Source: Maea johnstoni
Lineage: Eukaryota > Annelida > Polychaeta > Spionida > Magelonidae
NCBI GenBank assembly: GCA_963942565.1
Contig: OZ012686.1
Span: forward strand, 60,110,904-60,174,903
Direction of reading: 5' to 3'
DNA length: 64,000 bases
Of the stretch, positions 50,372 to 63,289 are shown piece after piece. Under the pieces are notes generated by a model. That model saw only the letters and a list, made by a program, of their open reading frames with translations, was not told where the DNA came from and did no database searches. The stretch's first letter is position 1, and every line of letters starts with the position of its first letter. Position numbers and translations under genes: made by a program.

Positions 50372-51110
50372 ATCTGCCGTTATCGGCGGATACAGTATTA
50401 CACTCCAGTCGTTTGCAGACTAAAAATAGCTTGGATTACCTGAAGTTTGTTAGGTGAGGGAGGGGGGGGGGGGGGGGGGTTCGTTGATTCTCAAACTTCT
50501 AAGTCACTTGCTTCCTTAGTCCAGCGGATACAGTCCAGTCGTTTGCAGACTAAGCATAGCTTGAAAAACCTGAAGTTTGTTAGGTGAAGGGGGAGGGGGT
50601 GTTCGTTGATTCTCAAACTTCTAGATCACTTGATTTCTTAGTCTAGCGGACACTGAATTACAGTTGAACTGTTCAGTCGTTTGCAGACCAAGAAAAGCTT
50701 GGAAAACCTGAAGTTTGTTAGGTGAGGGGGGGGGGTTCGTTGATTCTAAAACGTCTAGATCACTTGATTCCTTAGTCCAGCGGATACAGTCCAGTCGTTT
50801 TCAGACTAAGCATAGCTTGGAAAACCTGAAGTTTGTTAGGTAAAGGGGGGGGGGGGGGGTTCGTTGATTCTCAAACTTCTAGTCACTTGATTCCTTAGTC
50901 TAGCGGATACAGAATTAATTACAGTCCAGTCATTTGCAGACTAAGAATAGCTTGGAAAACCTGAAGATTGTCAGGTGAGGGAGGGGGGGGGGGGGGGTTC
51001 GTTGATTCTCAAACTTCTAGGTCACTTGATTCCTTAGTTCAGCGGATACAGTCCAGTCGTTTTCAGACTAAGCATAGCTTGGAAAACCTGAAGTTTGTTA
51101 GATGAAGGGG
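50372..51110. repeat. G-rich tandem repeat, unit about 120-140 bp, about six units
   Basis: CCTGAAGTTTGTTAGGTGA, a G run of variable length, TTCGTTGATTCTCAAACTTCT, and CCAGTCGTTTGCAGACTAAG recur in order six times. Most length variation is in the G run and an optional ATTACAGT-type insert. Confidence 0.92.
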
Positions 51111-51506
51111 GATAGATAACCTGTTTCCTCCAAAACCTTTGACGAAAAATATCTAACTACTAGCCAACAGATACTTAACCACATCTCAACACCTTATAAA
51201 CCAAAGGATATATAAAATAACCACATCTTAACACCTAACAGACGAAAGTTCTTCCCTCATCCCCAGGATGTTCACATTATTAAACCTCTCCAAAAGGTAA
51301 AATATATCCTTTAAATGTTTGAAGGTGCAAGAGATGCATTCAATCTCTTGCGACCATAAAATAGGATAATGCGGCCATCACCAACTCCATGATATATTTT
51401 GTTATATCTCTTATGAAATTATTATATTTAGTTCGCTGCAGTTGACTCCTTGTGGTGTCTTCATTAATACGTGCTAGTGGCGCCACCAGTGTCACGTTTC
51501 GGAACT

Positions 51507-54500
51507 AAATTAATAATAAATAATAATAATAATAATATTGTCATTTGATATTGCGCCCTTTCCATATAAACATGCTCAAAGGCGCATTACATTCATTGTC
51601 AGAGGATAGATGTTGATATCCACATAGTTATTTGATAAATACATCTTTGAACAGATGTGTTTTCAATTGTCGTTTGAAGATTGCCACACTCCCAGCTGCC
51701 CGAATATTATTTGGGAGCTGATTCCATAGTTTTGGGGCACAGGCACTAAATGATCTGTCACCGTAGGTTTTCATGTTGGTTCTCGGCTCGCAGAGTAAGT
51801 TCTTGGATGTTGATCTCAGTGTCCGTGGTGGGACATACTCTTTCAGCATTTCCCTCAGGTAAGAGGGTGCAGTTCCATGCAAACACTTGTACGCCAGGAG
51901 AAGAATCTTGAATTCGATTCTCTTCCTGACTGGTAACCAGTGAAGTTCCTTTAGTACTGGAGTGATATGGTCATACTTCTTTGTGAGTGTGATCACCCTG
52001 GCGGCATTATTTTGTACTCTCTGGAGCTTACATATTAGCTCTTCAGGTATTCCACAGAGAAGTCCATTGCAGTAGTCGAATCTTGAGGTTACCAGGGATA
52101 TGACAGCACCTTTAGTTGATTCTGCAGTCAAGTATTTTCTGATCCTTCCAATGTTTCGAAGGTGATAGTTTGCAGATTTGACTGCCTTTGACACATGTGC
52201 GGCCATATTCATGCTTGGATCAAAAACAGAGCCCAGATTGCCGATAGGTATATTGAGAATCTTAACAATCTCACCATTTACGGAGATGCTAGGCACAGAT
52301 ATTTTGGCTCGCTGCTTAGGGGTACCTAGCACTAGGACTTCCGTTTTGTCTGCATTCAGTTTTAGCTTGTTCTGTGACATCCATGTATATATGTCAGTGA
52401 GGCAGCCCTCCAGCCTAGCAACTCCTATGTCCACAGCTTGTTGAGTGATAGGTTTTATTGCCAGATAGAGCTGTGTGTCATCTGCATATATGTGAAGCTC
52501 TAAACCATGCTTTCTGATGAGTTTTCCAAGGGGTAGGAGGTAGATCAGGAACAACAATGGTCCTAACACTGATCCCTGTGGTACGGACCACAGAATGTCC
52601 TGTAACTCAGAGAATGACTTGTCAATCTTGATGCGGAGTGTGCGTCCTGACAGGTAAGACTTAAACCAAGCAAGTGCTTGACCCGTAATACCTAATGTAT
52701 TTTCCATTCTGCTGAATAGAATATCATGGTCGATGGTGTCGAACGCCGCACTCAGATCTAACATGACCAGTATAACTACTCCATGCTGGTCAATGCTGGT
52801 TAGAATGTCATTCTGTACTTTCACTAGGGCAGTCTCAGTGCTGTGACCAGGCTTGTAAGCAGATTGTAAATGTTCATGCAAGTTGTTCTCAGTCATGTAG
52901 TCAGTGAGTCGCCCCGCCACCACCCTCTCCAACAGTTTTGAGATGTAAGAAAGGTTACTGACAGGACGGTAGTTCTTTAGAATATCTGGATCTAGGGTAG
53001 ATTTCTTAAGTAACGGTGTTACTATAGCCGACTTCATGGATTTCGGTACCTGGCTAGATCTGAGAGAAGAATTTATGATGTTAGTCATTACTGGAAGTAA
53101 TTCGCTTCTACTTTCTTTGATGAGCCAAGTTGGGATTGGATCAAGCATGCAGCTTTTCGCAGGAGACTTGCAAATTATCTTCCATACTTCCTCCTCTGTA
53201 GTATTCCGCAGAACATTCAGAGTGGAAATAGGTGGTGACTGTGCTATTTCCAGGTTGATGTCAGAGCAGTCAGGGAGGTTATCCCTGATTTTATCAATCT
53301 TTTCCTTGAAAAAGCATGAGAACCTATTTGCAAGTTCTTCTGCAGAGCTGTGTTCTGGGAGTTTTGACACTTTCTGCCTGAAGAGGAGTTCATTCATTGT
53401 CTGGGACATCGCTTTTGAATCCTGCCCACAATCAATAATCCTCTGATTGTAATATGACACTTTGCTACTTTCAAGGAGCTTGTTGTATTTGTCTCTTTCT
53501 TCCTTGAAGATTTCACGATGAACTGTCAGGCCAGTTCTCCTCCACAGCCTTTCAGCTTTTCTTTTCTCAGATTTTGCTCGATGGAGATCATCTGAGAACC
53601 AAGGCTGTTGTGGTCTTATTACAATAGACTTTTCCTTGGGTGGTGCATGCTTATTCAGCACATTGGTTAGTTGTGTATCATATATGTCCATGAGATCAGT
53701 GACAGAGAGGTTGTCATCAGGATCCCCCAGTCCTTGTGAAATGTCTGTTCTAAAACTGGGCAGATTAATGGAGCGAAAGGCCCTTGTTATTATTTTTGTC
53801 TTCTGAAGGTGTGGCTTGGGGTGATGGACGTTGCATAACAGTAGATGGTGGTCTGTTATCATATCACCCACCTGGACCTCTTGTACAAGATTATCAGTGT
53901 CTCGACACATGATAACATCCAATATATGTCCACACATGTGAGTGGGTTTATTGACGTGTTGTTCGATACCCAGTGACCCCAGCATATCAGTGAATTTGTG
54001 GGTGGTGTTGTCAGTCTTTTTATCAAGATGGAAATTTAGGTCACCAACCATCAATAAGTCACCTGAGCCAGTGACTTTGTCCTGGAGAAATGAAGAGAAC
54101 TCCTCGAAGAACTGACCAGTGGTGAACTTATTCTTTTGGTTGGGTGGTGGCCTATACAAGGTAATTAAATCAAGGCAGCGTGATCCTGTGTTAAACTTGA
54201 TCTGCATGTTTTCAAAGCTGTCTGACTTGTAAACATCTGTTTTGATGATTTTGATTGAAGCCTTGTGTAGGACACCAACCCCTCCATATCCTTGATTTCC
54301 ACGTCTTGGTGTATGTTTGAGTTCATACCCAGGTAAAGATAGTCCTTTGACGTGGAAATCATCCTTATCTTTCGTGGTGAGCCAGGTCTCAGTTAACGAA
54401 AGAATGTCTATGTCATGATTAATGACAATGTCTCTGATGATGTCTGTTTTATTCCTGACAGACTGGATGTTCAGGCATCCCACAGTCAGTCCTGATGTTT

Positions 54501-54960
54501 TGACTGGAGTGGTGGTGCTTATTTGTAGAAGATTAGAGTGAATGGCCCCATTTCTATTGGGACCCACTCCAATCTTCCTAGCAGACTGCCCTCTGCGAGT
54601 CCTAGGGACTGAGCATATTTCATATGCTCTGAGAGTCAGTAGCACCTGTAATGGGATTCTGGGCCGCTGTTGAACTGTGGTCTGTTGTATTCCCAGCAAG
54701 AAGTTCCTGGCATAGGTCCTTAGAGGGGTCATGCTGGATCACTTTACAGGGTGCCAGGCCAGATAGCATGGAAGATGTCTGCAACTGGGTCAAGTATCTT
54801 TTACGACCCTTTTTATGATGTGCTGGTAACAGACCAGCTATGTCCTAAGATAGCCAGTTGTCCAAGATTCATATGAAAGTATCCAGATTGTGCTGTTTTT
54901 CAAGCACAAAAGTGTCTTCTGACTTCATCTAGTTGATCCTGGTGATGTTATGCAGGTCCT
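51507..54960 (-). mobile_element. CR1/L2-type LINE
   Basis: Read on the minus strand: an uncertain 5' leader, one long open frame (54732 to 51628), a short 3' UTR with AATGCGCCTTTGAGCATG and AAAGGGCGCAATATC, and a (TTA)n tail near 51540-51507. A GCGC-rich 3' end with a short microsatellite tail is usual for CR1/L2-group LINEs. No ORF1 was found upstream, so the copy is probably 5'-truncated or its family lacks one. The 5' limit is a guess. Confidence 0.88.
51628..54732 (-). CDS. LINE ORF2: endonuclease plus reverse transcriptase
   Basis: An uninterrupted frame of 1034 residues starting at ATG. Residues about 82-302 form an apurinic-type (EEP) endonuclease: CLNIQS (86-91), TETW (114-117), GYGGVG (148-153), YRPPP (193-197), GDLNFH (230-235) and TDHH (293-296). 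Residues about 515-770 are the reverse transcriptase: NYRPVSNLS (587-595), LDLSAAFDTIDH (658-669), VPQGSVLGP (717-725) and the catalytic YADD (749-752). The C-terminal part has RFDYCNGLLCG (884-894), ELHWLPVRKRI (929-939) and PKLWNQLPNNIR (1000-1011), typical of CR1/L2-group elements. It would nick target DNA and copy its own RNA in the nucleus. The one odd residue noted is Ser before VPQGS, where Gly is usual. It lies antisense to CCDC88, in its presumed intron, and looks young because the frame is intact. Confidence 0.95.
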   Translation of the reverse strand: MTPLRTYARNFLLGIQQTTVQQRPRIPLQVLLTLRAYEICSVPRTRRGQSARKIGVGPNRNGAIHSNLLQISTTTPVKTSGLTVGCLNIQSVRNKTDIIRDIVINHDIDILSLTETWLTTKDKDDFHVKGLSLPGYELKHTPRRGNQGYGGVGVLHKASIKIIKTDVYKSDSFENMQIKFNTGSRCLDLITLYRPPPNQKNKFTTGQFFEEFSSFLQDKVTGSGDLLMVGDLNFHLDKKTDNTTHKFTDMLGSLGIEQHVNKPTHMCGHILDVIMCRDTDNLVQEVQVGDMITDHHLLLCNVHHPKPHLQKTKIITRAFRSINLPSFRTDISQGLGDPDDNLSVTDLMDIYDTQLTNVLNKHAPPKEKSIVIRPQQPWFSDDLHRAKSEKRKAERLWRRTGLTVHREIFKEERDKYNKLLESSKVSYYNQRIIDCGQDSKAMSQTMNELLFRQKVSKLPEHSSAEELANRFSCFFKEKIDKIRDNLPDCSDINLEIAQSPPISTLNVLRNTTEEEVWKIICKSPAKSCMLDPIPTWLIKESRSELLPVMTNIINSSLRSSQVPKSMKSAIVTPLLKKSTLDPDILKNYRPVSNLSYISKLLERVVAGRLTDYMTENNLHEHLQSAYKPGHSTETALVKVQNDILTSIDQHGVVILVMLDLSAAFDTIDHDILFSRMENTLGITGQALAWFKSYLSGRTLRIKIDKSFSELQDILWSVPQGSVLGPLLFLIYLLPLGKLIRKHGLELHIYADDTQLYLAIKPITQQAVDIGVARLEGCLTDIYTWMSQNKLKLNADKTEVLVLGTPKQRAKISVPSISVNGEIVKILNIPIGNLGSVFDPSMNMAAHVSKAVKSANYHLRNIGRIRKYLTAESTKGAVISLVTSRFDYCNGLLCGIPEELICKLQRVQNNAARVITLTKKYDHITPVLKELHWLPVRKRIEFKILLLAYKCLHGTAPSYLREMLKEYVPPRTLRSTSKNLLCEPRTNMKTYGDRSFSACAPKLWNQLPNNIRAAGSVAIFKRQLKTHLFKDVFIK

Positions 54961-55044
54961 AGGTAAGTCTTTATGGTAGAATCCTCCTGGTTCTCCAGCA
55001 ATTGCTGGAAAACCCAGGAGCTGATGTCCAGGCTGGCAGCCAGA

Positions 55045-55101
55045 GGCGCTCAGCTTATCAGCTTGAACCCCCCCTTCTCAAATCCTGGATCCGCCCCTGA
55101 A
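55045..55101. mobile_element. Right terminal fragment, inverted relative to 50142-50200
   Basis: TTGAACCCCCCCTTCTC followed by CCTGGATCCGCCCCTG is the reverse complement of a GCGGATCCAGG..GGGGGTTC end. Such ends recur in many invertebrate MITEs. Confidence 0.5.
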
Positions 55102-55780
55102 CACTCCTCTGCTGCTAACCATGATAACCCAATAAATCCATCCACCTGTCTCCCAGCTTGGGTCAGGAAGAGCTATCAAGGGTCCTATTCAGAGAACTAG
55201 CTGCAAGTCGATCTTTTTATCAGAACCACCCCCCCCCCCCCCCCCCTATGATGCAAAACACTCTTAATTCTTCTCCTTAAGAAGTAATTTATTTTTGACG
55301 TCAATATTGACAATTAGTTAAGAAATTTTCCACCAGGTGGCCACTTGACAAGAAGCTTATCATAAGTATTTCAAGCTCAAGTGCCAGTCTTTGTAGACCA
55401 TATGTTCATCAATTTCAGATGTCCTATATTTAACCTAAGGCTCTTTCATTTTATCAGGCCTCTAACTATGCAGTTTACCATTGTTTTCTAACAGGAAAGG
55501 GCGTGGGATGTCAATCTGCAGACTCAAACACTAGATTTTATTTCAGACCCACTATTGTAAAGGTGCTGTGTTTTTGTAGCACCTTAGCAGTGCTTTGTGC
55601 ATTCCTGGATAAGCATTAACTCTTTCCCACAAAGGCACTTTCACAATGACAGGCAAATGATGAAAAATCCATAGCTTGGGGGAACAAGCCCACTTCCACA
55701 TTCCCCTAATTGTAGATTTCCTGGTGAGTGAATGTCTTCTGTAGTGTTTGAGAGTGTGAGTGGAATAGTAAGTGTTGCCT
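55102..55780. other. No gene; C18 homopolymer at 55229-55246
   Basis: Nothing coding recognised. Confidence 0.55.
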
Positions 55781-56308
55781 GGGGAGGTACAGTGCCTAAT
55801 GATACAGTATGATATATAGGGGAGGTACAGTGCCTAATGATACAGTATGATATATAGGGGAGGTACAGTGCCTAATGATACAGTATGATATATAGGGGAG
55901 GTACAGTGCCTAATGATACAGTATGATATATAGGGGAGGTACAGTGCCTAATGATACAGTATGATATATAGGGGAGGTACAGTGCCTAATGATACAGTAT
56001 GATATATAGGGGAGGTACAGTGCCTAATGATACAGTATGATATATAGGGGAGGTACAGTGCCTAATGATACAGTATGATATATAGGGGAGGTACAGTGCC
56101 TAATGATACAGTATGATATATAGGGGAGGTACAGTGCCTAATGATACAGTATGATATAGGGGAGGTACAGTGCCTAATGATACAGTATGATATATAGGGG
56201 AGGTACAGTGCCTAATGATACAGTATGATATATAGGGGAGGTACAGTGCCTAATGATACAGTATGATATATAGGGGAGGTACAGTGCCTAATGATACAGT
56301 GATACCAG
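55781..56308. repeat. 38-bp minisatellite, about 14 units
   Basis: GGGGAGGTACAGTGCCTAAT plus GATACAGTATGATATATA repeats from 55781 with almost no variation except one 36-bp unit near 56140. Near-perfect identity suggests recent expansion. Confidence 0.97.
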
Positions 56309-56346
56309 TGGGGACTTAGCCTGCATACTGCTAGTGTATAGTAGGA

Positions 56347-57646
<1,300 letters not shown>

Positions 57647-57924
57647 AGAATAATAGGAGAATTTTCTATTAGTCTATTACCTCTAATGACAATTAGTGAT
57701 GTATTATTACGGGTTAGTTGTTCTGTACTTAGTGGCCGCCATCAACATTCTTCTCTGCATAACTCTGTACATATCTCCCTTGGCCCTCAACAGAATTCCT
57801 GGCATTTCATTGGCCAATTGGCGTGTGATGTTAAATCTATAGGAAGCAGGATCAGCAAGTAAAATTTCAAATCTAGGACTAGTGCTAAATGACTGTTATT
57901 TTCTTCTCATAAGTTTGTGATAAC

Positions 57925-58124
57925 NNNNNNNNNNNNNNNNNNNNNNNNNNNNNNNNNNNNNNNNNNNNNNNNNNNNNNNNNNNNNNNNNNNNNNNNNNNN
58001 NNNNNNNNNNNNNNNNNNNNNNNNNNNNNNNNNNNNNNNNNNNNNNNNNNNNNNNNNNNNNNNNNNNNNNNNNNNNNNNNNNNNNNNNNNNNNNNNNNNN
58101 NNNNNNNNNNNNNNNNNNNNNNNN
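57925..58124. other. Assembly gap (200 N)
   Basis: Exactly 200 N. The base after the gap is also the first base of the second copy of the duplicated block, while sequence before the gap has no match upstream of copy 1. Confidence 0.99.
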
Positions 58125-58917
58125 AGACTCCTAATTGCCAAGCCTCACCCAAGATATCATAAGCCCTATAGCTAAGCTTAATCTGCACAGTCCAACCGTA
58201 GTCCAACTGTAGTCCTTTCCCGAAAAAACAAATCTCAAGTTGCAAGCAATGTTTTTTACTGTTAAATTTCATTTGAAACTGCACTAAAGGATATGTCAAG
58301 TTATGTTTTTCACCTGCTCATATTTTGATATTCCTCTGAGCATAATCTTAAAATGCCACTTTTCTTATAGTCAGCAGGGCTACAATGACAATGTTGTTAT
58401 AGCCCCCACACAATTTTTTGTAGCCTCTGGCTATGGGGCCAGTGGTTAGCTCGATTGAAGTTGAGCGAAAGCTGCATCCGACACCACAGGATAGAATAGG
58501 ATGAGACCTGTGTATATCCATGCTCATATGGTCAGCTGAAAGCAGAGTCGTCAGCCAGTGGTCACAAGTCATCATTACATGGTGAAGAGTGCTGCCAGGT
58601 TGCTAAGAAGTGTTAGGTTGAAGGTTCTGGATGGATGAGAATGAGGGGCTTACATAAGAGGTGTTACTGAATGTATGTTACAGTGGCCCACTTAGCAGGG
58701 GTCCCCCACTACTGGGATTAACTGACCCTATCAGAGCACCTCTGGCATTCCTGCCCAGCACAGGTGTCAGAGGTATGTAAGTCATACATTCTGAGTGATT
58801 GGCAAACAACTTTAAGCCCTTCATGTGTACAAGTATGTAATACTTACTATTAAGTATTACATCGGGGAAACTAGGTCTACCATTACACATGCACAAGAAT
58901 TATAACTTCAGCATTAA

Positions 58918-59418
58918 AGGGCAAATGCACCATCATGATGATTTAGGTTCAAAATGTGCCTATATGTGTCACCTTTCAAATAAGACCACCCCGCAAGTCT
59001 GTCCTCCTCAGCACTCCTCAGATATGGGCTTATGAAAGTTAGTAAAAAACTAGCCTGAGTCTGGGTATAGAGGCTGCCATTATCAGAAGTGGTGCTTATG
59101 AAGTGACTGCCAGCCCTGCTTCTGATTGGTTGAGAGATATCAGTGCCAGTCACTTCCAGCCACTGATATCTCTCAACCAATCAGAAGCAGCACTGGCAGT
59201 CACTTCATACCACTGATTGTGCTTAATTGGGCTTAATTGGCCTTAATTGGCCTGCAATGTCAGCCTCCATGCCCAGACTCAGGGCTAGTTTTTTACTAAC
59301 TTTCATAAGCCATATCTGAGGAGTGCTGAGGAGGACAGACTTGCGGGTGGTCTTATTAGAAAGGTGACACGTATAGGCACATTTTGAACCTAAATCATTA
59401 TGATGGTGCATTTGCCCT
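58918..59418. mobile_element. TTAA-flanked foldback MITE (Kolobok- or piggyBac-type target)
   Basis: The 501-bp element begins AGGGCAAATGCACCATCATG and ends with the complementary GATGGTGCATTTGCCCT. It is flanked by TTAA on both sides (58914-58917 and 59419-59422). Most of its length is inverted repeat: GTCTGTCCTCCTCAGCACTC and ATATCTCTCAACCAATCAGA have complements in the other arm. The other copy of the block has the uninterrupted site GCATTAAGCCC near 35808, proving insertion at TTAA. Confidence 0.93.
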
Positions 59419-59567
59419 TTAAGCCCTTCATGTGTACAGGTATGCAATACTAGCGTATTACATCAGGAAACTAGGTCTACCACTACACGTGCTCAAGTAA
59501 CTACCTGGAGTTCCCCCATGGCCCATTCACATTTCAGCCTTAAGGGCTAGTGGAGCAGTCCTGAAAG

Positions 59568-59569
<2 letters not shown>

Positions 59570-59602
<33 letters not shown>
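59570..59602. repeat. G33 homopolymer
   Basis: Thirty-three consecutive G, against about 13 at the matching place in copy 1 (near 35949-35961). Confidence 0.95.
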
Positions 59603-59603
<1 letters not shown>

Positions 59604-61211
59604 ATTAGAGTTGGTAGCTAGAAACCAATGAACCATTCATCTCAAGACCTGCTGAAAATACACAGACTTCAGAGGGATCTTTCCAATGAAAACCATCTTT
59701 CAGAAAATAATGAAAGCAGAGTTGTTTATCCCATCGATGAACTCCTCTTCAAGCGCAATATTGTGTGCAGTTATTCTTTATTCCCAAGTGCAGTTCACAG
59801 TATTTCACTTTCATGAACTCATCTTCAAAGGTTGCACTGGGTATGAATTTATTTAAATGTTTCCCTACCAAGTATACATAAAGGGGCTGACAATGTTAAA
59901 AGGGTATAGTGGCCTCATAGGGAGAGTAACTTCGAGAAACTACTTCCCCAACTTGGTTTTAAACCAGCCTTAATTCAAATTACTGAAATGATTGCTATCA
60001 TATGAATGAATAATCCACAAGTCTTATTTGATTTGTGATTAAAAAGTGAACTTCCAGCTTTTATCTTTTATGCTTGTTTTCTCGTCAGAAATAAGGAAAC
60101 ACGTAATGGGATTAGGTGGAATGAGGTTTGAATTGAAACTCTATTTATAAAACCATGGAATAAAATCAGTGTGGGAAAATAAATGGTTCATTCTCTGTTT
60201 ATTCCAAATGTGGATTGAAACTTACAAAAACTATGAACTTTAACTTTTTATCTTAAGCATGTGCTAGTTAGGAACAGTATATGGGAAACACCAGCCCAGT
60301 CCAGCAAGCTTATCTTGGCAGTTTCCTATTTCCCATTGTGTTATCAGCTGTCACTGGTCCTCAACCTGGACTGGTGAGATAATATCTACACCACTACTAG
60401 CCTAGATTTCTATATGTCATGTATATTTTTCTGTTATGTTTTTTCTGTTACCAAGCACCAAATATACTAGGTGGCCATAGTGGTCAATTAAGTTTACATT
60501 TATCTCACCAGGATTCAGTTTGAATAAGGCTAACTGACCTCAGAACTACAAAGTCTAGACTCTAAATCCTCTAGAGATTGAAGGATCAGGTGATGCCATC
60601 TTTCTACCATACCTGGTACTACACCACACTGCTTGGTCAGCACAGAAGGGGATGTCAACTTTTTAGGGACTAGGAACCTAGTCTAGTACACCACCCTTGT
60701 GACCAGCCAGGAGGACACAACTGTGCATTTTAGCTAAATGTGAGGATATATATGAAACGACAATCCCTCTAAGCTGCAGTGAAAGAAGAAAGGAAGGTGC
60801 TAAAGGAAGGACCAGCTTTCACTGTTCAGCACAGGCCAGTAGAGAGAGCAGGTTCATCAGAATCACTTACTGCAGTAATTGATGGCTGGAACCCTCAGAG
60901 TCCGGTTAATCACCAGCTGATTGGATCAGGGGGGATTCTGGCATGTGGCTCGTGCCAAGCTCCTTATTGATACCCAATCCTATATCACCACAACCACAGG
61001 CACTGTGTGGTCACTATTGATTTACTATTGATTTCTCACATTTATGGCCTATGTAACTGATTTACTTTTCAGGATGTGGGGCCGCAGTTAGTGTCCCCTA
61101 GATGCTGTACTTGGTCCCCAGGTTGCCTCTGTATAGCCAGCCTCGCTGGCCTGAATCTGGCCATAGTGTGGAAATGGATGCTATCATGGGCAGACTGTGC
61201 TGCTGTATGTT

Positions 61212-61600
61212 AGGCCTAAAAATGTTGTTTGTTTTTTGTAAAAATCCCCAACCTTATATTTTTTCTGCCCTTCCAACTCCCAATCAACATACATGCTGGA
61301 TAAGAATATTGCACCACAACTACAGCTGCCATAAAACTTTTTTTTCTAAATAACCCCCCCCCCCCCCAAAAAAAAATAAAGAAAAAATAATAGTAATAAA
61401 AATGATGATAATAGTGATGATAATAATAATAGTAGTAAAAATAATAATAATGATAATAATAATAACAATAATTTTAATAATGATAATAATAATAAGAATA
61501 ATAATGATTATAATGATAATAATAATGGTGATTATAATAAATTAATAAATGCATAAAAAAAAAACTTCGTACCTAATCAATTTTTTTGAACCTACAGTTA
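61212..61600. mobile_element. Diverged relative of the 24717-24960 MITE, copy 2
   Basis: Same remnant as 37699-38054, starting TTAGGCCTAAAAATGTTGTT, with a longer (ATA/ATG)n interior. Confidence 0.65.
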
Positions 61601-62984
61601 TTGATCATTATCAAAACCATATCTGATGAATATCCACACCCCCAACACAACAATGATGTGAGTATAGGGTATTTTATAAGCCAATTGGCCTAAAAGAGCC
61701 TCTGCCTGTGGTGAGGAAATTTGAGCTAACACGGGAGTCAAGTGGAGAGGAAATTCCATCACTCCCATCATATGCTCAGTCACACTTGGAATTTGACAGG
61801 CTGACACCCGGCCGTGTTGGGTTACGTCTTGGGGCCAGCCTCTGTTGTGACTAGTGCACCAGTCAGTGGTCAGGTTGCAGTGTTGACGAATGGTGCTGCC
61901 ACCTACAGGGGATATGGGACACTAACACTTCTTTGTTTTGGTGAGGGCTCAGCACTGCTTCCTGTCACAGGCTTAGTCATAGATTTTTATCACCTTTGTT
62001 AGAGATGGTTTTCTGACTAAAGCCTAAGATATGACAATACTGTGGATTAGAGTTCTTGTTATTTATGTTGGATTGATTATGCTTTCTGGACATTGTTTAT
62101 TTTCCATTATCTGATGATAGTGGCTATGAGCTGCATGTGGTCTGAACAGTCCCTATCTTAGTTTCCCAGTTATGCCTGTAATGCTGCAAATATGACCTAT
62201 TTAAGTTGGAATCAGAACTGAACTGAGTGTAGTATATCCCTGAATAGAGTTGAAGGTAAAATGTTAAACAGAACTAAATCAATGGATAACTCCAAAGGTT
62301 TAGTATGATAAACCTTTGATAACTCTCATTCAAATATTTTGTAAATTTATTTTTGGTTCCCAACTTTAAAGAAAAATTCATAGCATCTATAAACAACTCT
62401 TTTCTAGGTGAACTCTAGTTGTGAAAAGGTTAAAGGAATTGTCTCCACTGAGTAGTTCCCCTATGAACTTCAGACTTAGTCAGTGTAACATAATCTCGAG
62501 TCTTAGGTGACCAAGCCAACCATATCCTTCAGTTACTCATTCTAGCTTAGTCAGAGGGTTTATCGCTGTTTCCTGAATTACTAGCTAAGTCATCTACACC
62601 TGTCAAAAGCTGCTATATCTTTTTGACGGCTGCATGCCAAGTAGTTTATCATATTCCCTGGTATGACTACATGTGTGCAGACTTGCCAAAGCTGAGTCAT
62701 TGTCACAGTATCACCATAAAGACCTCTCCCTGTGGGGAGAATAGGGACACACAGTGAGATAATGGCCACCTTCCACCTAGTTCTCCTGGAGGGATAGATT
62801 GACCGCTTCACTCTCACTATATGTATGTGTTAGTATAGGTGTTACTATAGGTCAATGAATTTCTTCTAAATCAAGGAATATCAAACCAGGATCAGGGGAA
62901 TAATCGTCATCTCAATTTGTTCCCTGTAGCTTAGATACCATCTAGTGCAACATAAAAAAATTGTATGACCTACTAGCCATAATG

Positions 62985-63030
<46 letters not shown>

Positions 63031-63289
63031 CAATAACAATAGTATAATAATTGAAATAATAATCTTTATTTCACGAAGGTAACACTGTCAAATACAGGAT
63101 ATAATTTTTGTTGAGGCCATCAGATTTAAGGATAATACTCTTTGATGATTCTGGTCACAGTTGGAAATTGTTCTTCAAGGTATAGTTTCTTGACCAATAC
63201 AAGACTCAAATAAATATACCAAAATAGTTATGATTATGTTCATATTTCAGTTGTGACATGCTCTACTAAATGTTTTTTTTTTTACTAAT

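Noticed and set aside
54973-55200. Short frame upstream of the LINE as ORF1
   Set aside because: It is on the opposite strand from ORF2 and has no ORF1 motif.
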